From the NCBI RefSeq assembly GCF_029577735.1, contig NZ_JARQTO010000001.1, positions 496,001 to 560,000 on the forward strand: a stretch of DNA of 64,000 nucleotides. Direction: 5' to 3'. Source of the DNA: Exercitatus varius. GTDB taxonomy: Bacteria > Pseudomonadota > Gammaproteobacteria > Enterobacterales > Pasteurellaceae. The translations under genes were made by a program, and so were the position numbers. The first letter of the stretch is position 1; each line of letters starts with the position of its first letter. Under the pieces are notes generated by a model, which was not told where the DNA came from, did no database searches, and worked only from the letters and a program-made list of their open reading frames with translations. Shown here in pieces: positions 7,671 to 15,435 of the stretch.

Positions 7671-9059
7671 TTAATCTCGGGCCGGCTGTAAAGAATGAAA
7701 GAAAATGGTTAACGCCAGTAAATCCGCGCTTCCGCCCGGGCTTAAGTTTCGTTCGATGCAATCGGAGTCAAATGCCGTCAGCGCGTCATAAAGTGCGGTC
7801 GGATTTTGATGAGTTTTTTGCGCTTCCAGCAGCGCGCGGGCACGCTGTTGAACGAAAGTTAATCCCGCTATTCCGCCCCGATGCACCACGTTGGTATCCT
7901 GATTTTCCGCCATCAAAGTTAACAGCATGATTAATAATTGATTGTCAAAGGATTCCGTTTGATTGGATGTCAACACAGTAAAATTTCGCCGAACGATTGC
8001 AAAGCCGCTCTCCGCTTCGCCGCGCGCGCCGGTTAAACCGAATTCGCGATACAGTTTCACGCCGGCGGTTTCCGCCAAATGAGCGGGATAATGCGCCAGT
8101 TCCGCCGTCAGACCTTGGGTGAAAGCGGACACCAAACGACAAATGCGTTCTACCGAGGCTTCGTCATGATTGGCGTATATTCTGCCGATTGCCGTACAAA
8201 CCAGGCCAAAAGCAAAAATCGCGCCTTTGTGAGTATTCACGCCGGCTGTCGCCCGGAACATCGCTTTTTCCGCTTCCAGCCCTAAAGGACGAATACCCGT
8301 CAAAACCTCGGATTCGGGCAACTTGGCGCTCGCCATTCCGGCCAGCACAAATCGGGCAAAAAAAGGACGTAAAGCCGTCGCACTTTGTTCAAAAGTGTGC
8401 AAATTCATATCTTTGTGAGCGCCGTTGGTTAGGCTGTCCACCAAGCCGGGTTTGGGCGAAAGACGGGCTTCGCGCACCAATGCGCGATAAACACCGTCGG
8501 CAATTTGTTCGGCAAAATAAGCGGTCTGCACACGCCGTTGCATTTCCGCGTAAATTTCCTCGAAACCGTGCTTACGGGAACGGGCGCAGGCCTTGGCGTC
8601 GTCGCTGCAAATCAAACAAGGGCGCGGCGGAAAATCGAACTCTGTGCGGCTGAGCAAGCGTCCGTCGGCGGCAATCACATCAATATCCCATAAACGGGCC
8701 AAAGGCGAGCCGTCTTCCAGTCGCACTGTCGCCCGTTTCAATAAGGGCGCGTCCACCGGTAACACAAATAACGCTTCGTGACCGGTTGGCAACGGTCGGA
8801 TAAAGGATTCGGTGGGCCGAACGTTTAATTCGGTAAAAAGTGCGGTCAAATTTTGCAACGCTTTTTCAAAGGCGTAATCCAGCAATTCGTTTTTCTTCAC
8901 GCCGCCGACGGCGAGCAAGGTTAAAGAAAGCACGGTCCGGCGATATTTTTCCAGACATTGTTGTTGCAACGATGCACGCGCTTCTCGGGCGGCTAAAAGC
9001 TGATCAAGGGCAATTTCTTGCCCTTGCAATGAAAATGTTTTGAAAAATCTGCTGAACAT
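7671..9059 (-). CDS. citXG: CitXG, bifunctional citrate lyase prosthetic-group synthase/transferase
   Basis: One chain of about 462 residues joins two enzymes that are separate in many bacteria. The first ~175 residues are CitX, which transfers the phosphoribosyl-dephospho-CoA group to apo-CitD; the conserved block LARLWDIDVIAADG and PPRPCLIC are visible. The rest is CitG, which makes the triphosphoribosyl-dephospho-CoA precursor, with SPKPGLVDSLTNGAHKDM and HRGG motifs. The same fusion is known from Haemophilus influenzae. The ATG at 9059 (MFSRFFKTFS) is chosen to fit the CitX N-terminus, though its Shine-Dalgarno is weak; earlier in-frame starts would overlap the rraA-like gene. It is the last gene of the citrate lyase operon. 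Uptake signals lie inside near 7790 and 8840. Confidence 0.93.
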   Translation of the reverse strand: MFSRFFKTFSLQGQEIALDQLLAAREARASLQQQCLEKYRRTVLSLTLLAVGGVKKNELLDYAFEKALQNLTALFTELNVRPTESFIRPLPTGHEALFVLPVDAPLLKRATVRLEDGSPLARLWDIDVIAADGRLLSRTEFDFPPRPCLICSDDAKACARSRKHGFEEIYAEMQRRVQTAYFAEQIADGVYRALVREARLSPKPGLVDSLTNGAHKDMNLHTFEQSATALRPFFARFVLAGMASAKLPESEVLTGIRPLGLEAEKAMFRATAGVNTHKGAIFAFGLVCTAIGRIYANHDEASVERICRLVSAFTQGLTAELAHYPAHLAETAGVKLYREFGLTGARGEAESGFAIVRRNFTVLTSNQTESFDNQLLIMLLTLMAENQDTNVVHRGGIAGLTFVQQRARALLEAQKTHQNPTALYDALTAFDSDCIERNLSPGGSADLLALTIFFHSLQPARD

Positions 9060-9078
9060 TTTATAAGAATACGATAAA

Positions 9079-9558
9079 TCAAATAAGCGCGGTTTCCGAG
9101 ACGATAATACCGTCTTCATCGCTGTAAACAAAATGTGAAGGCGTAAAGCTCAGGTTTCCGAAAGTCACCGTCACATCCACGTTTCCGGTCCCCTTTTTAG
9201 CGGATTTTTTAGGGTTAGAACCTAAGGCTTTTATACCGAAATTCATGTTATTGATGGCGACCGAATCTCGAATCATACCGAAAATAATCACGCCCGCCCA
9301 GCCGTTTTCCATGGCGATTCTGGCAATGTTATCGCCCATCAGCGCGCAATCTTTCGCGCCTTTGCCGTCTACCACAAGCACTTCGCCGTTTCCCGGCTGA
9401 CTCACCAGTCGGCGTAATAAAACGTTGTCTAAATAACAGGAAACGGTACGAATTCTGCCGTAGAATTTTTTGCATAATCCGTATTGTTTGAAATCGACGG
9501 TGCAGGATGCGACATCGGGATAAGCATCACAAAGATCCGCCGTTTGAAAATCTTTCAT
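9079..9558 (-). CDS. RraA-family protein in citrate lyase operon (possible oxaloacetate decarboxylase)
   Basis: A 159-residue RraA-fold protein. The N-terminus (TADLCDAYPDV), the LVVDGKG segment and the C-terminal YSDEDGIIVS all follow the family. Canonical E. coli RraA inhibits RNase E and has RQ at the active-site position, whereas this protein has R97-D98 (GMIRDSV). The R-D pair binds metal and substrate in the related 4-hydroxy-4-methyl-2-oxoglutarate aldolases, which also decarboxylate oxaloacetate. It sits 70 bases after citF and 19 before citXG. I infer that it may process the oxaloacetate released by citrate lyase rather than act on RNase E. The second of two adjacent ATGs (9558) is preferred because GGAGGT then has normal spacing. 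Confidence 0.8.
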   Translation of the reverse strand: MKDFQTADLCDAYPDVASCTVDFKQYGLCKKFYGRIRTVSCYLDNVLLRRLVSQPGNGEVLVVDGKGAKDCALMGDNIARIAMENGWAGVIIFGMIRDSVAINNMNFGIKALGSNPKKSAKKGTGNVDVTVTFGNLSFTPSHFVYSDEDGIIVSETALI

Positions 9559-9628
9559 CATACCTCCGCGACTAAATAAAAAAGGATGACACAAGATCAT
9601 CTTGTGCCATCACAACATCATGCAAAAA

Positions 9629-11131
9629 TTATTCTTTCACCTGATATACGGTATCAATCACCGAACCGTCGCGATAACGTACAATCGCAACAGGTTTATC
9701 GGTAAATTCGATATCTTTCGGTTTACCCGTGATGCTGTAAGCGCGGGCGCAAAGTTCTTCAATGGTGAACAGTTTGATGCCTGCCGCCGTTAACGCTTCG
9801 ATTAAATCCGGGCGTTTCGGGTTAACCGCCGTACCGTGATCCGTAACCAAAATATCGATATTTTCACCCGGTGTCACGCAGGTCAGTACATTTTCAACCA
9901 CTGTCGGAATACGGCCGCGAACCAACGGCGCAACAATGATTGCCACTTGCGCGGAAGCCGCCGTATCGCAGTGACCGCCCGACGCGCCGCGAATCACGCC
10001 GTCGGAACCGGTTAATACGTTTACGTTGAATTTGGTATCGATTTCCAATGCGGAAAGAATTACCACGTCTAAACGTTCGACGGACGCGCCTTTAGAACTG
10101 AAATTGGCGTATTGATTCGCAGAAACTTCAATATGATTCGGGTTACGGGCTAAAGATTCCGCCGCGTCTTTATCAAAGGATTGTACATCGATTAATTTTT
10201 TGATTAATCCGGCTTCGTGTAACGCCACCATGCTGGAAGTAATACCGCCCAGAGCAAAGCTGGCGGTGATATTTTCACGACGCATTTTATCTTCCAGGAA
10301 ACGGGTTACCGCCAGTGATGCGCCGCCGGTACCGGTTTGTAACGAGAAGCCGTCTTTGAAGTAGCCGGAATTGAAGATCACTTCCGCACATTTGCGGGCA
10401 ATTAATAATTCGCGAGGGTTAGTCGTCATACGGGTTGCACCGCCACCGATTTTTTTCGGATCGCCCACCGCATCAACCTGAACGATCAGGTCGACTTTAT
10501 CCTGACCGATACTGATTGGATTTAACGGATATTCGCCGAATTCTTCGGTTAATAATACCACTTTATCCGCGTATTCCGCGTCGGTACGGGCATACCCCAA
10601 TGAACCGCAGATACTTTTACCGGTGAAGCCGTTCGCATTACCGAATTTATCGCACATCGGTACGCCAAGGAAGGCTACGTCAATATGTAATTCGCCGGAT
10701 TTCACCAGATGTACGCGACCGCCGTGAGAGTGAATATTAACGGGTTCTTTTAAGATCCCTTTAGAAATTTCATCCGCCAATTTACCGCGAATACCGGACG
10801 AATAGATTTTGGTGACCACGCCGTTTTTAATGTGTTCGATAATCGGAAAATGGCTGTCGATTAATGAGCTTGATGCCAAGGTTAAATTTTTAAAGCCCAT
10901 TTCGGCGATTTTATCCATCACCATGTTTACCACAAAATCACCGGCACGGAATGCATGATGGAATGAAACGGTCATGCCGTCTTTTAGACCCGAACGACGG
11001 ATTGCGTCTTCCAGGGAATCGCAGATTTTACGATCTTTTTCGGTACGAGCGAGAGATTCTGATTTTGGCACGGCCCGATAAACAGGTTTACCGCCGTTAA
11101 ATTTTTCGATACGTTGTTCTCTGGTTGTCAT
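9629..11131 (-). CDS. citF: Citrate lyase alpha subunit (citrate:acetyl-ACP transferase)
   Basis: CitF, 500 residues, exchanges acetyl for citryl on the acyl carrier subunit CitD. Full-length similarity to the family is evident, including LQTGTGGASLAVTRFLED and GASGGHCDTAASAQVAIIVA. It is cytosolic and part of the CitDEF complex. The start at 11131 lies 14 bases after citE, so co-translation is expected. Citrate is cleaved to acetate and oxaloacetate by the complete complex. Confidence 0.97.
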   Translation of the reverse strand: MTTREQRIEKFNGGKPVYRAVPKSESLARTEKDRKICDSLEDAIRRSGLKDGMTVSFHHAFRAGDFVVNMVMDKIAEMGFKNLTLASSSLIDSHFPIIEHIKNGVVTKIYSSGIRGKLADEISKGILKEPVNIHSHGGRVHLVKSGELHIDVAFLGVPMCDKFGNANGFTGKSICGSLGYARTDAEYADKVVLLTEEFGEYPLNPISIGQDKVDLIVQVDAVGDPKKIGGGATRMTTNPRELLIARKCAEVIFNSGYFKDGFSLQTGTGGASLAVTRFLEDKMRRENITASFALGGITSSMVALHEAGLIKKLIDVQSFDKDAAESLARNPNHIEVSANQYANFSSKGASVERLDVVILSALEIDTKFNVNVLTGSDGVIRGASGGHCDTAASAQVAIIVAPLVRGRIPTVVENVLTCVTPGENIDILVTDHGTAVNPKRPDLIEALTAAGIKLFTIEELCARAYSITGKPKDIEFTDKPVAIVRYRDGSVIDTVYQVKE

Positions 11132-11145
11132 AGTGATTATCTCCC

Positions 11146-12039
11146 TTACTCTTCACGAATACCATGTTTAGCACGTTCAAGCACTAATTCCGCGCGATCA
11201 ATAATCGGCGCATCGATCATTTTACCGTTCAATGAAACGACGCCTAAACCGTTACGTTTCGCCTCTTCCGCCGCATCAATAATTTTTTGCGCTTGCTCTA
11301 CATCTTTTTGTGTCGGTGCAAATAAATTGTGAAGTAATTCGATTTGGCGAGGATTCACTAAAGATTTACCGTCAAAACCTAATTGCTTGATTAACGCCGC
11401 TTCCGCTAAGAAACCTTCTTCGTTGTTGGCGTTAGAATAAACCGTATCGAACGCCTGGATACCGGCTGCGCGCGCGGCCTGAAGAATTGAACAACGAGCA
11501 AATAACAATTCGATACCTTCCGGTGAACGTTCGGTTTTTAAATTACGAACATAGTCTTCCGCACCTAATGCAATACCGATTAAACGTTTTGACGCCGTAG
11601 CGATTTGGTTTGCCTGAGTAATACCTAACGGAGATTCGATTGCCGCTAACATTTTGGTTGAACCCACTTCACGACCGCATGCTTTTTCAATTTCGGTAAT
11701 TGCCGCGTCCATATCCGCAACGTCTTTAGCGGTTTCGGTTTTCGGCATACGCACCACATCAACACCGGCGCGGACAACAGCATTTAAATCGGCTAAACCG
11801 AATTCGGAATCCAACGGATTTACGCGCACCACGCATTCGATATCCTGATAAAGCGGATGACGTAACGCATGGGCAACTAACATACGGGCCGAATCTTTTT
11901 CTTTTAATGCCACGGCATCTTCTAAGTCAAACATGATTGAGTCAGGACGATAAATAAAGGTATTACTGATCATTGCCGCATTTGAACCGGGAACAAACAG
12001 CATACTTCTTCTCAATTTCATTTTAATTGGTTGACTCAT
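11146..12039 (-). CDS. citE: Citrate lyase beta subunit (citryl-ACP lyase)
   Basis: CitE, 297 residues, cleaves citryl-ACP to acetyl-ACP and oxaloacetate. It belongs to the HpcH/HpaI aldolase superfamily: LRRSMLFVPGSNAAMI at the N-terminus, the metal-binding glutamate region in IMFDLEDAVALKEKD, and AIESPLGI in the middle. The ATG overlaps the citD stop by four bases, a typical operon junction. Confidence 0.97.
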   Translation of the reverse strand: MSQPIKMKLRRSMLFVPGSNAAMISNTFIYRPDSIMFDLEDAVALKEKDSARMLVAHALRHPLYQDIECVVRVNPLDSEFGLADLNAVVRAGVDVVRMPKTETAKDVADMDAAITEIEKACGREVGSTKMLAAIESPLGITQANQIATASKRLIGIALGAEDYVRNLKTERSPEGIELLFARCSILQAARAAGIQAFDTVYSNANNEEGFLAEAALIKQLGFDGKSLVNPRQIELLHNLFAPTQKDVEQAQKIIDAAEEAKRNGLGVVSLNGKMIDAPIIDRAELVLERAKHGIREE

Positions 12040-12323
12040 AGCACTTTCTCCCAGTTAATCGGTTCATCGGTTGCGCGTAACAACGCCGCTTTCAAACGCG
12101 CGCGCAATACGCAGTCTAACGCACCTTTGTCTTCAACGACAATTTGTGCGGCAGTCACATCAAGCTGTTTCAGCACATCTTTCAATGTCGCAATAATATC
12201 ATCGCCGAATTGTTTGCCTACAGAACTATTCAGCTCAATTTCAATTGTACTTGCAGGTGCAACACGCACTTGCGCATCACTGGATTCCAGTGTGCCGGCT
12301 ACTGCTGTCTTGGTTATTTGCAT
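12036..12323 (-). CDS. citD: Citrate lyase acyl carrier subunit
   Basis: CitD, 95 residues, carries the phosphoribosyl-dephospho-CoA arm that CitXG makes and attaches. The attachment serine is S14 in VAGTLESSDAQVRV. The ATG at 12323 is chosen over an upstream in-frame codon because AAGGA lies 8 bases before it. It is the promoter-proximal gene; the citrate lyase ligase gene citC, often upstream, is not present in the window. Confidence 0.96.
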   Translation of the reverse strand: MQITKTAVAGTLESSDAQVRVAPASTIEIELNSSVGKQFGDDIIATLKDVLKQLDVTAAQIVVEDKGALDCVLRARLKAALLRATDEPINWEKVL

Positions 12324-12411
12324 AATACATTCCTTACTTGTATACATGTTTAAATGACTTCAATCATTATAATCAGGTAAAATTATTTTGGGTAATCAAA
12401 AAGCGTTATGT

Positions 12412-12425
12412 TTGATGTAAATCAA
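12412..12425. promoter_or_regulatory. Perfect FNR box between citD and purR
   Basis: TTGATGTAAATCAA matches the FNR consensus TTGAT-N4-ATCAA at every specified base. It lies 89 bases upstream of the citD start and 87 upstream of purR. Anaerobic activation of the citrate lyase operon is the obvious reading; an effect on purR is possible but less likely. Confidence 0.8.
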
Positions 12426-12511
12426 TAAATAAATGAATCATTATTTCGGCTTTTATTTTTACAAATTTAACAACGGCTTTTATAATAGCCGAAAGCTCAA
12501 AGGAGAACATT

Positions 12512-13522
12512 ATGGCAACTATTAAGGACGTCGCAAAATTAGCCGGCGTATCCACCACAACCGTGTCTCACGTCATTAACGACACACGCCATGTGGCGGA
12601 AGAAACCAAAAAAATCGTCTTAAACGCAATCGAACAGTTACATTATTCGCCAAGTGCCGTGGCGCGCAGTTTGAAAGTGAACACGACAAAATCCATCGGT
12701 ATGATCGTCACCACCAGCGAAGCCCCGTATTTTGCGGAAATCATTCACGCAGTAGAAGATCACTGCTATCGCCAAGGATATTCTCTGTTTTTGTGCAATA
12801 CCCAAAACAATCCCGAAAAAATTAAAAATCACCTGGAAATGTTGGTAAAAAAACGCGTGGACGGCATTTTAGTGATGTGCTCCGAATACACGGCGGACAG
12901 CCTGGATTTAATGAAATCGTTCAGTGATTTGCCGATGGTAGTAATGGACTGGGGTCCGGTGAATCCGAACACCGATCGGATTTTAGATAACAGTTTTGAA
13001 GGCGGTTATTTAGCCGGTAAACATTTAGTGGATAACGGGCACAAAGAGATCGCTTATCTCAGCGCAGAACTGAAAAAAACCACGGCGCGGAAGCGTTACG
13101 AAGGCTTTTTAAAAGCATTGCATGAAGCCGGACTGGAAATGAATCCCGATTGGTTGCTGGAAGGATCTTTCGAACCTGAAGACGGTTACGAATGTATGAA
13201 CCGCTTGCTGGCGCAAACGCACCGCCCTAGCGCGATTTTCTGCTGTAACGACGTAATGGCGTTAGGCGCCATTTCCGCCATTACGGAAAAAGGTTTCCGC
13301 GTGCCCGAAGATTTTTCTATTATCGGTTATGATAACGTGCATATTTCCCGTTTCAGCGCCCCGCCGTTAACCACGATTCATCAATCCAAAGCCCGCTTGG
13401 GCGAACGGGCGTTACAATTATTGTTCGAGCGCATTCAGGATAAATCCTCCAAACGCGAAACCATTGAAATTCATCCCGAATTGGTCATTCGCAAATCAGT
13501 GAAAAATTTAAACCAAAACTAA
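12512..13522 (+). CDS. purR: Purine nucleotide synthesis repressor PurR
   Basis: A LacI-family repressor of 336 residues, the length of H. influenzae PurR. The DNA-binding helix-turn-helix and hinge are MATIKDVAKLAGVSTTTVSH and the following NYSPSAVARSL-like segment; the periplasmic-binding-protein-like core binds hypoxanthine or guanine as co-repressor. Segments such as KSIGMIVTTSEAPYFAEIIH are near-identical to other PurR proteins. A Shine-Dalgarno (AAAGGAG) precedes the ATG. It is divergent from the citrate lyase operon and ends at a strong bidirectional hairpin. A matching operator is present upstream of purE at 25187. Confidence 0.95.
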   Translation: MATIKDVAKLAGVSTTTVSHVINDTRHVAEETKKIVLNAIEQLHYSPSAVARSLKVNTTKSIGMIVTTSEAPYFAEIIHAVEDHCYRQGYSLFLCNTQNNPEKIKNHLEMLVKKRVDGILVMCSEYTADSLDLMKSFSDLPMVVMDWGPVNPNTDRILDNSFEGGYLAGKHLVDNGHKEIAYLSAELKKTTARKRYEGFLKALHEAGLEMNPDWLLEGSFEPEDGYECMNRLLAQTHRPSAIFCCNDVMALGAISAITEKGFRVPEDFSIIGYDNVHISRFSAPPLTTIHQSKARLGERALQLLFERIQDKSSKRETIEIHPELVIRKSVKNLNQN

Positions 13523-13525
13523 CAA

Positions 13526-13555
13526 AAAACCTATCCGCCGGATAGGTTTTCTTTT
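13526..13555. terminator. Bidirectional terminator between purR and usg
   Basis: AAAACCTATCC and GGATAGGTTTT pair around a 3-base loop, with A- and T-tracts on both sides, so it can end transcription of purR and of the convergent usg gene. Confidence 0.9.
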
Positions 13556-13573
13556 GCTGCATGACGATGCCAA

Positions 13574-14536
13574 TCAATGTAACTGACGCGCAATTTTTTC
13601 CAGTAATTTCACCGTTAGAAACGCCAGATTAAACCGCTGCTCATCCGCCACCGACCAAAATTCGATGCCGTTTTCCACCGCACTTAAGTTACCCAAATGC
13701 AATTTTACCGTTTCTTCATCGCTTTCCGTTTCGCCGTTGAGCACCGGCGTTATCACCCGTTCTTCCACTTGAATGAAGTCGTTATGTTGCCATTGATTCA
13801 ATAATTGCGACGTTTCCAGTTCATAATCCGAAAGCGCCGTCACTTTTTGCGCCATCCCGTAAAATACCGGCGTTTGAATACTGTGGAATGTCACATTCAG
13901 CGCCGGAAAAATTTTCTGAAATTGTGCCGTTAAATTGCCCGCACTTTTCGGGAACACATCAAACGCCAGGCGTTGTTCGTTTTCATCCAACGGAACGCCG
14001 TTCAGCAAACGCGCGGTTTGCCCCGCCAGCCGACCGACGGTTTCGCCGTCCGTATAAGACGCCGGCAGCAAACTGGTGACTAAAACATGATTGAGCCGGT
14101 TTTCTTCGATAAAACGCGCCATGCTTAACACCAACTGACTCACCTGCGGATCCGGCATAGCCACAATATTGCGCGCCCGCAATTCCGTCAGGTCACCGTC
14201 ATTCACGGAGGGAACGACCACCGGCACACCGGAAATCGCCGCGCTGACGCCTTTCATATCAATCACCACACAGCCCGCTTCCGCAGCATTTGCCATATGC
14301 GGCGCATGACCGGCGTTGCCGGCAAATAACAAATAATCGAATTTCGACCAATCCGCTTCATCCGGAGAAATCTGTTCCACCGCGCGTTGGTTAAAACGCA
14401 CGCCCTGCTCTTCATTAAACGGCACGATTTCCACAACGGAAACCCGGCCGATGTCCAGTACGCTTTGCGCTAAAAATTCGGTTAATTTCTCACATAGCTC
14501 AAACTCTGCGGCAATAGCGATGTTCAATGCATTCAT
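13574..14536 (-). CDS. usg: USG-1-like protein, aspartate-semialdehyde dehydrogenase homologue
   Basis: A 320-residue relative of aspartate-semialdehyde dehydrogenase. The fold is recognisable (YLLFAGNAGHAPHMANAAEA, GVSAAISGVPVVVPSVN), but the catalytic cysteine motif of true dehydrogenases (NCT/NCST) is replaced by MPDPQVSQ. Enzyme activity is therefore not expected; the role of USG-1 proteins is unknown. The start at 14536 (MNALNIAIAAEF) has GAGA upstream and matches the family N-terminus. The gene stands alone here, whereas in E. coli usg lies between pdxB and truA. Confidence 0.82.
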   Translation of the reverse strand: MNALNIAIAAEFELCEKLTEFLAQSVLDIGRVSVVEIVPFNEEQGVRFNQRAVEQISPDEADWSKFDYLLFAGNAGHAPHMANAAEAGCVVIDMKGVSAAISGVPVVVPSVNDGDLTELRARNIVAMPDPQVSQLVLSMARFIEENRLNHVLVTSLLPASYTDGETVGRLAGQTARLLNGVPLDENEQRLAFDVFPKSAGNLTAQFQKIFPALNVTFHSIQTPVFYGMAQKVTALSDYELETSQLLNQWQHNDFIQVEERVITPVLNGETESDEETVKLHLGNLSAVENGIEFWSVADEQRFNLAFLTVKLLEKIARQLH

Positions 14537-14718
14537 TTTTTGTCTCTCAGTCATAAAATCGTGGGCGTATTCTACTGATTTTTAACTCAAAAAGAAAATA
14601 ACCCTTAAGCCTGATTCATTAAAAAACATAAACCGACTTTATCTCTTGTGGCGATGCTAACGGTTTGCCCTAAAAGTGCGGTAAAAAATTCGAGAGTTTT
14701 TTTACGTTATCAATACCA

Positions 14719-14756
14719 AATGAAAGAACTGATTTCCGCTCATGACAGAAATCAGT
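14719..14756. terminator. Hairpin between usg and the permease remnant
   Basis: CTGATTTC and GAAATCAG form a perfect 8-base stem across an 11-base loop. There is no strong T-run, so termination is only possible. Confidence 0.4.
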
Positions 14757-14792
14757 CCGCGAATTCATGTTTATCTTAAGAAAGCCCGCAAC

Positions 14793-14986
14793 TTAGGCTG
14801 CGGAACCTTCTTTGGCCGCCATTTCTTTACCCGCCCAACCTTCCGGCGAATAAATACCCAATTTGTTTTTGCGCATTTGACGGTCAAAGAACGCCACCAC
14901 AAACGGGCAAAGGAATAAAGTAATGATGGAAGCCGTCGCGCATTGCGCGGTAGCAAGCGGCACATGCGGAGCAAACGTCGGGTCGG
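14793..14986 (-). pseudogene. C-terminal remnant of a permease, perhaps KdgT-like
   Basis: In the frame ending at the TAA at 14793-14795 the minus strand encodes ADPTFAPHVPLATAQCATAS, a hydrophobic helix (IITLFLCPFVVAFF), a basic loop, and a polar tail ending AKEGSAA. This is the last ~64 residues of a multi-pass carrier. The pattern resembles the C-terminus of 2-keto-3-deoxygluconate permeases, but the match is by eye and weak. Everything upstream is missing: homology stops at about 14986, inside a palindrome where the opposite-strand remnant begins. Confidence 0.55.
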
Positions 14987-14997
14987 CGTCCGCCGAC
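14982..14997. repeat. Perfect palindrome at the junction of two truncated genes
   Basis: GTCGGCGTCCGCCGAC is an inverted repeat (7-base arms, 2-base spacer) exactly where the minus-strand permease remnant and the plus-strand isomerase remnant meet. It may be the scar of the deletion or inversion that fused them. Confidence 0.6.
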
Positions 14998-15221
14998 TAT
15001 GCCGACGCTAAACAGGCGGTCATCAAACAATGTTTAAATGTTTAATCGAATTGTTCGGCAAAGAAGGGAATAAAATCCCGGTCTTTTACGGCGGCAGCGT
15101 TAACCCGGAAAACGCGCCCGAATTATTCGTCCAACCGCATATCGACGGCTTGTTTATCGGACGCAGCGCCTGGGACGCAGAGAAATTTTATACATTAATG
15201 TCCGGTTTATTGACTGAATAA
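14988..15221 (+). pseudogene. C-terminal remnant of a triosephosphate isomerase paralogue
   Basis: The first frame gives ASADYADAKQAVIKQCL and then a stop. A second frame from about 15039 continues CLIELFGKEGNKIPVFYGGS and the classic TIM phosphate loop VNPENAPELF, IDGLFIGRSAWDAE, ending at 15221. Together they make the last third of a TIM-family protein. The frames are separated by an exact 8-base tandem duplication (ATGTTTAA at 15030-15037 and 15038-15045); removing one copy restores an uninterrupted reading KQCLIELFG. The N-terminal two thirds, with the catalytic residues, are missing. TIM paralogues of this type occur in sugar-acid or polyol operons, which fits a permease remnant next door. 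Confidence 0.75.
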
Positions 15222-15256
15222 ATTGGAATTTATTTAAATTACTGCGGCGAAATACT

Positions 15257-15303
15257 AAAGTGCGGTCAAAAAAACAATTAAAATTTCAACCGCACTTTTT
15301 ATT
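15257..15303. terminator. Inverted pair of uptake signals acting as terminator
   Basis: AAAGTGCGGT and ACCGCACTTT face each other across about 26 bases with a T-run after the second, just before the norB promoter region. Confidence 0.75.
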
Positions 15304-15335
15304 TACTTATTTCTAGGTGTTTCTAGCCACCTTAT

Positions 15336-15356
15336 ACCTGATATAATTAGTCAGGT
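15336..15356. promoter_or_regulatory. Putative operator overlapping the norB -10 region
   Basis: ACCTGA and TCAGGT form an inverted repeat with a 9-base spacer, and the spacer contains TATAAT (15342-15347), a perfect -10. A repressor bound here would block the promoter; an NO-sensing regulator is plausible but its identity is not known. The -35 region is poor. Confidence 0.55.
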
Positions 15357-15435
15357 ATTTGATTGATTAAAATATTTTATTAATCATTTCCGAATACAAC
15401 AGAATTTTAACTAACCTTATTCTAAGGAGTAAACC

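Noticed and set aside
8189..8653. 154-codon plus-strand frame inside citXG
   Set aside because: Arginine/proline-rich shadow of a well-supported gene on the other strand.
15364..15386. AT-rich inverted repeat TGATTAA / TTAATCA before norB as FNR site
   Set aside because: Spacing and core do not fit TTGAT-N4-ATCAA; it is probably chance in AT-rich DNA.
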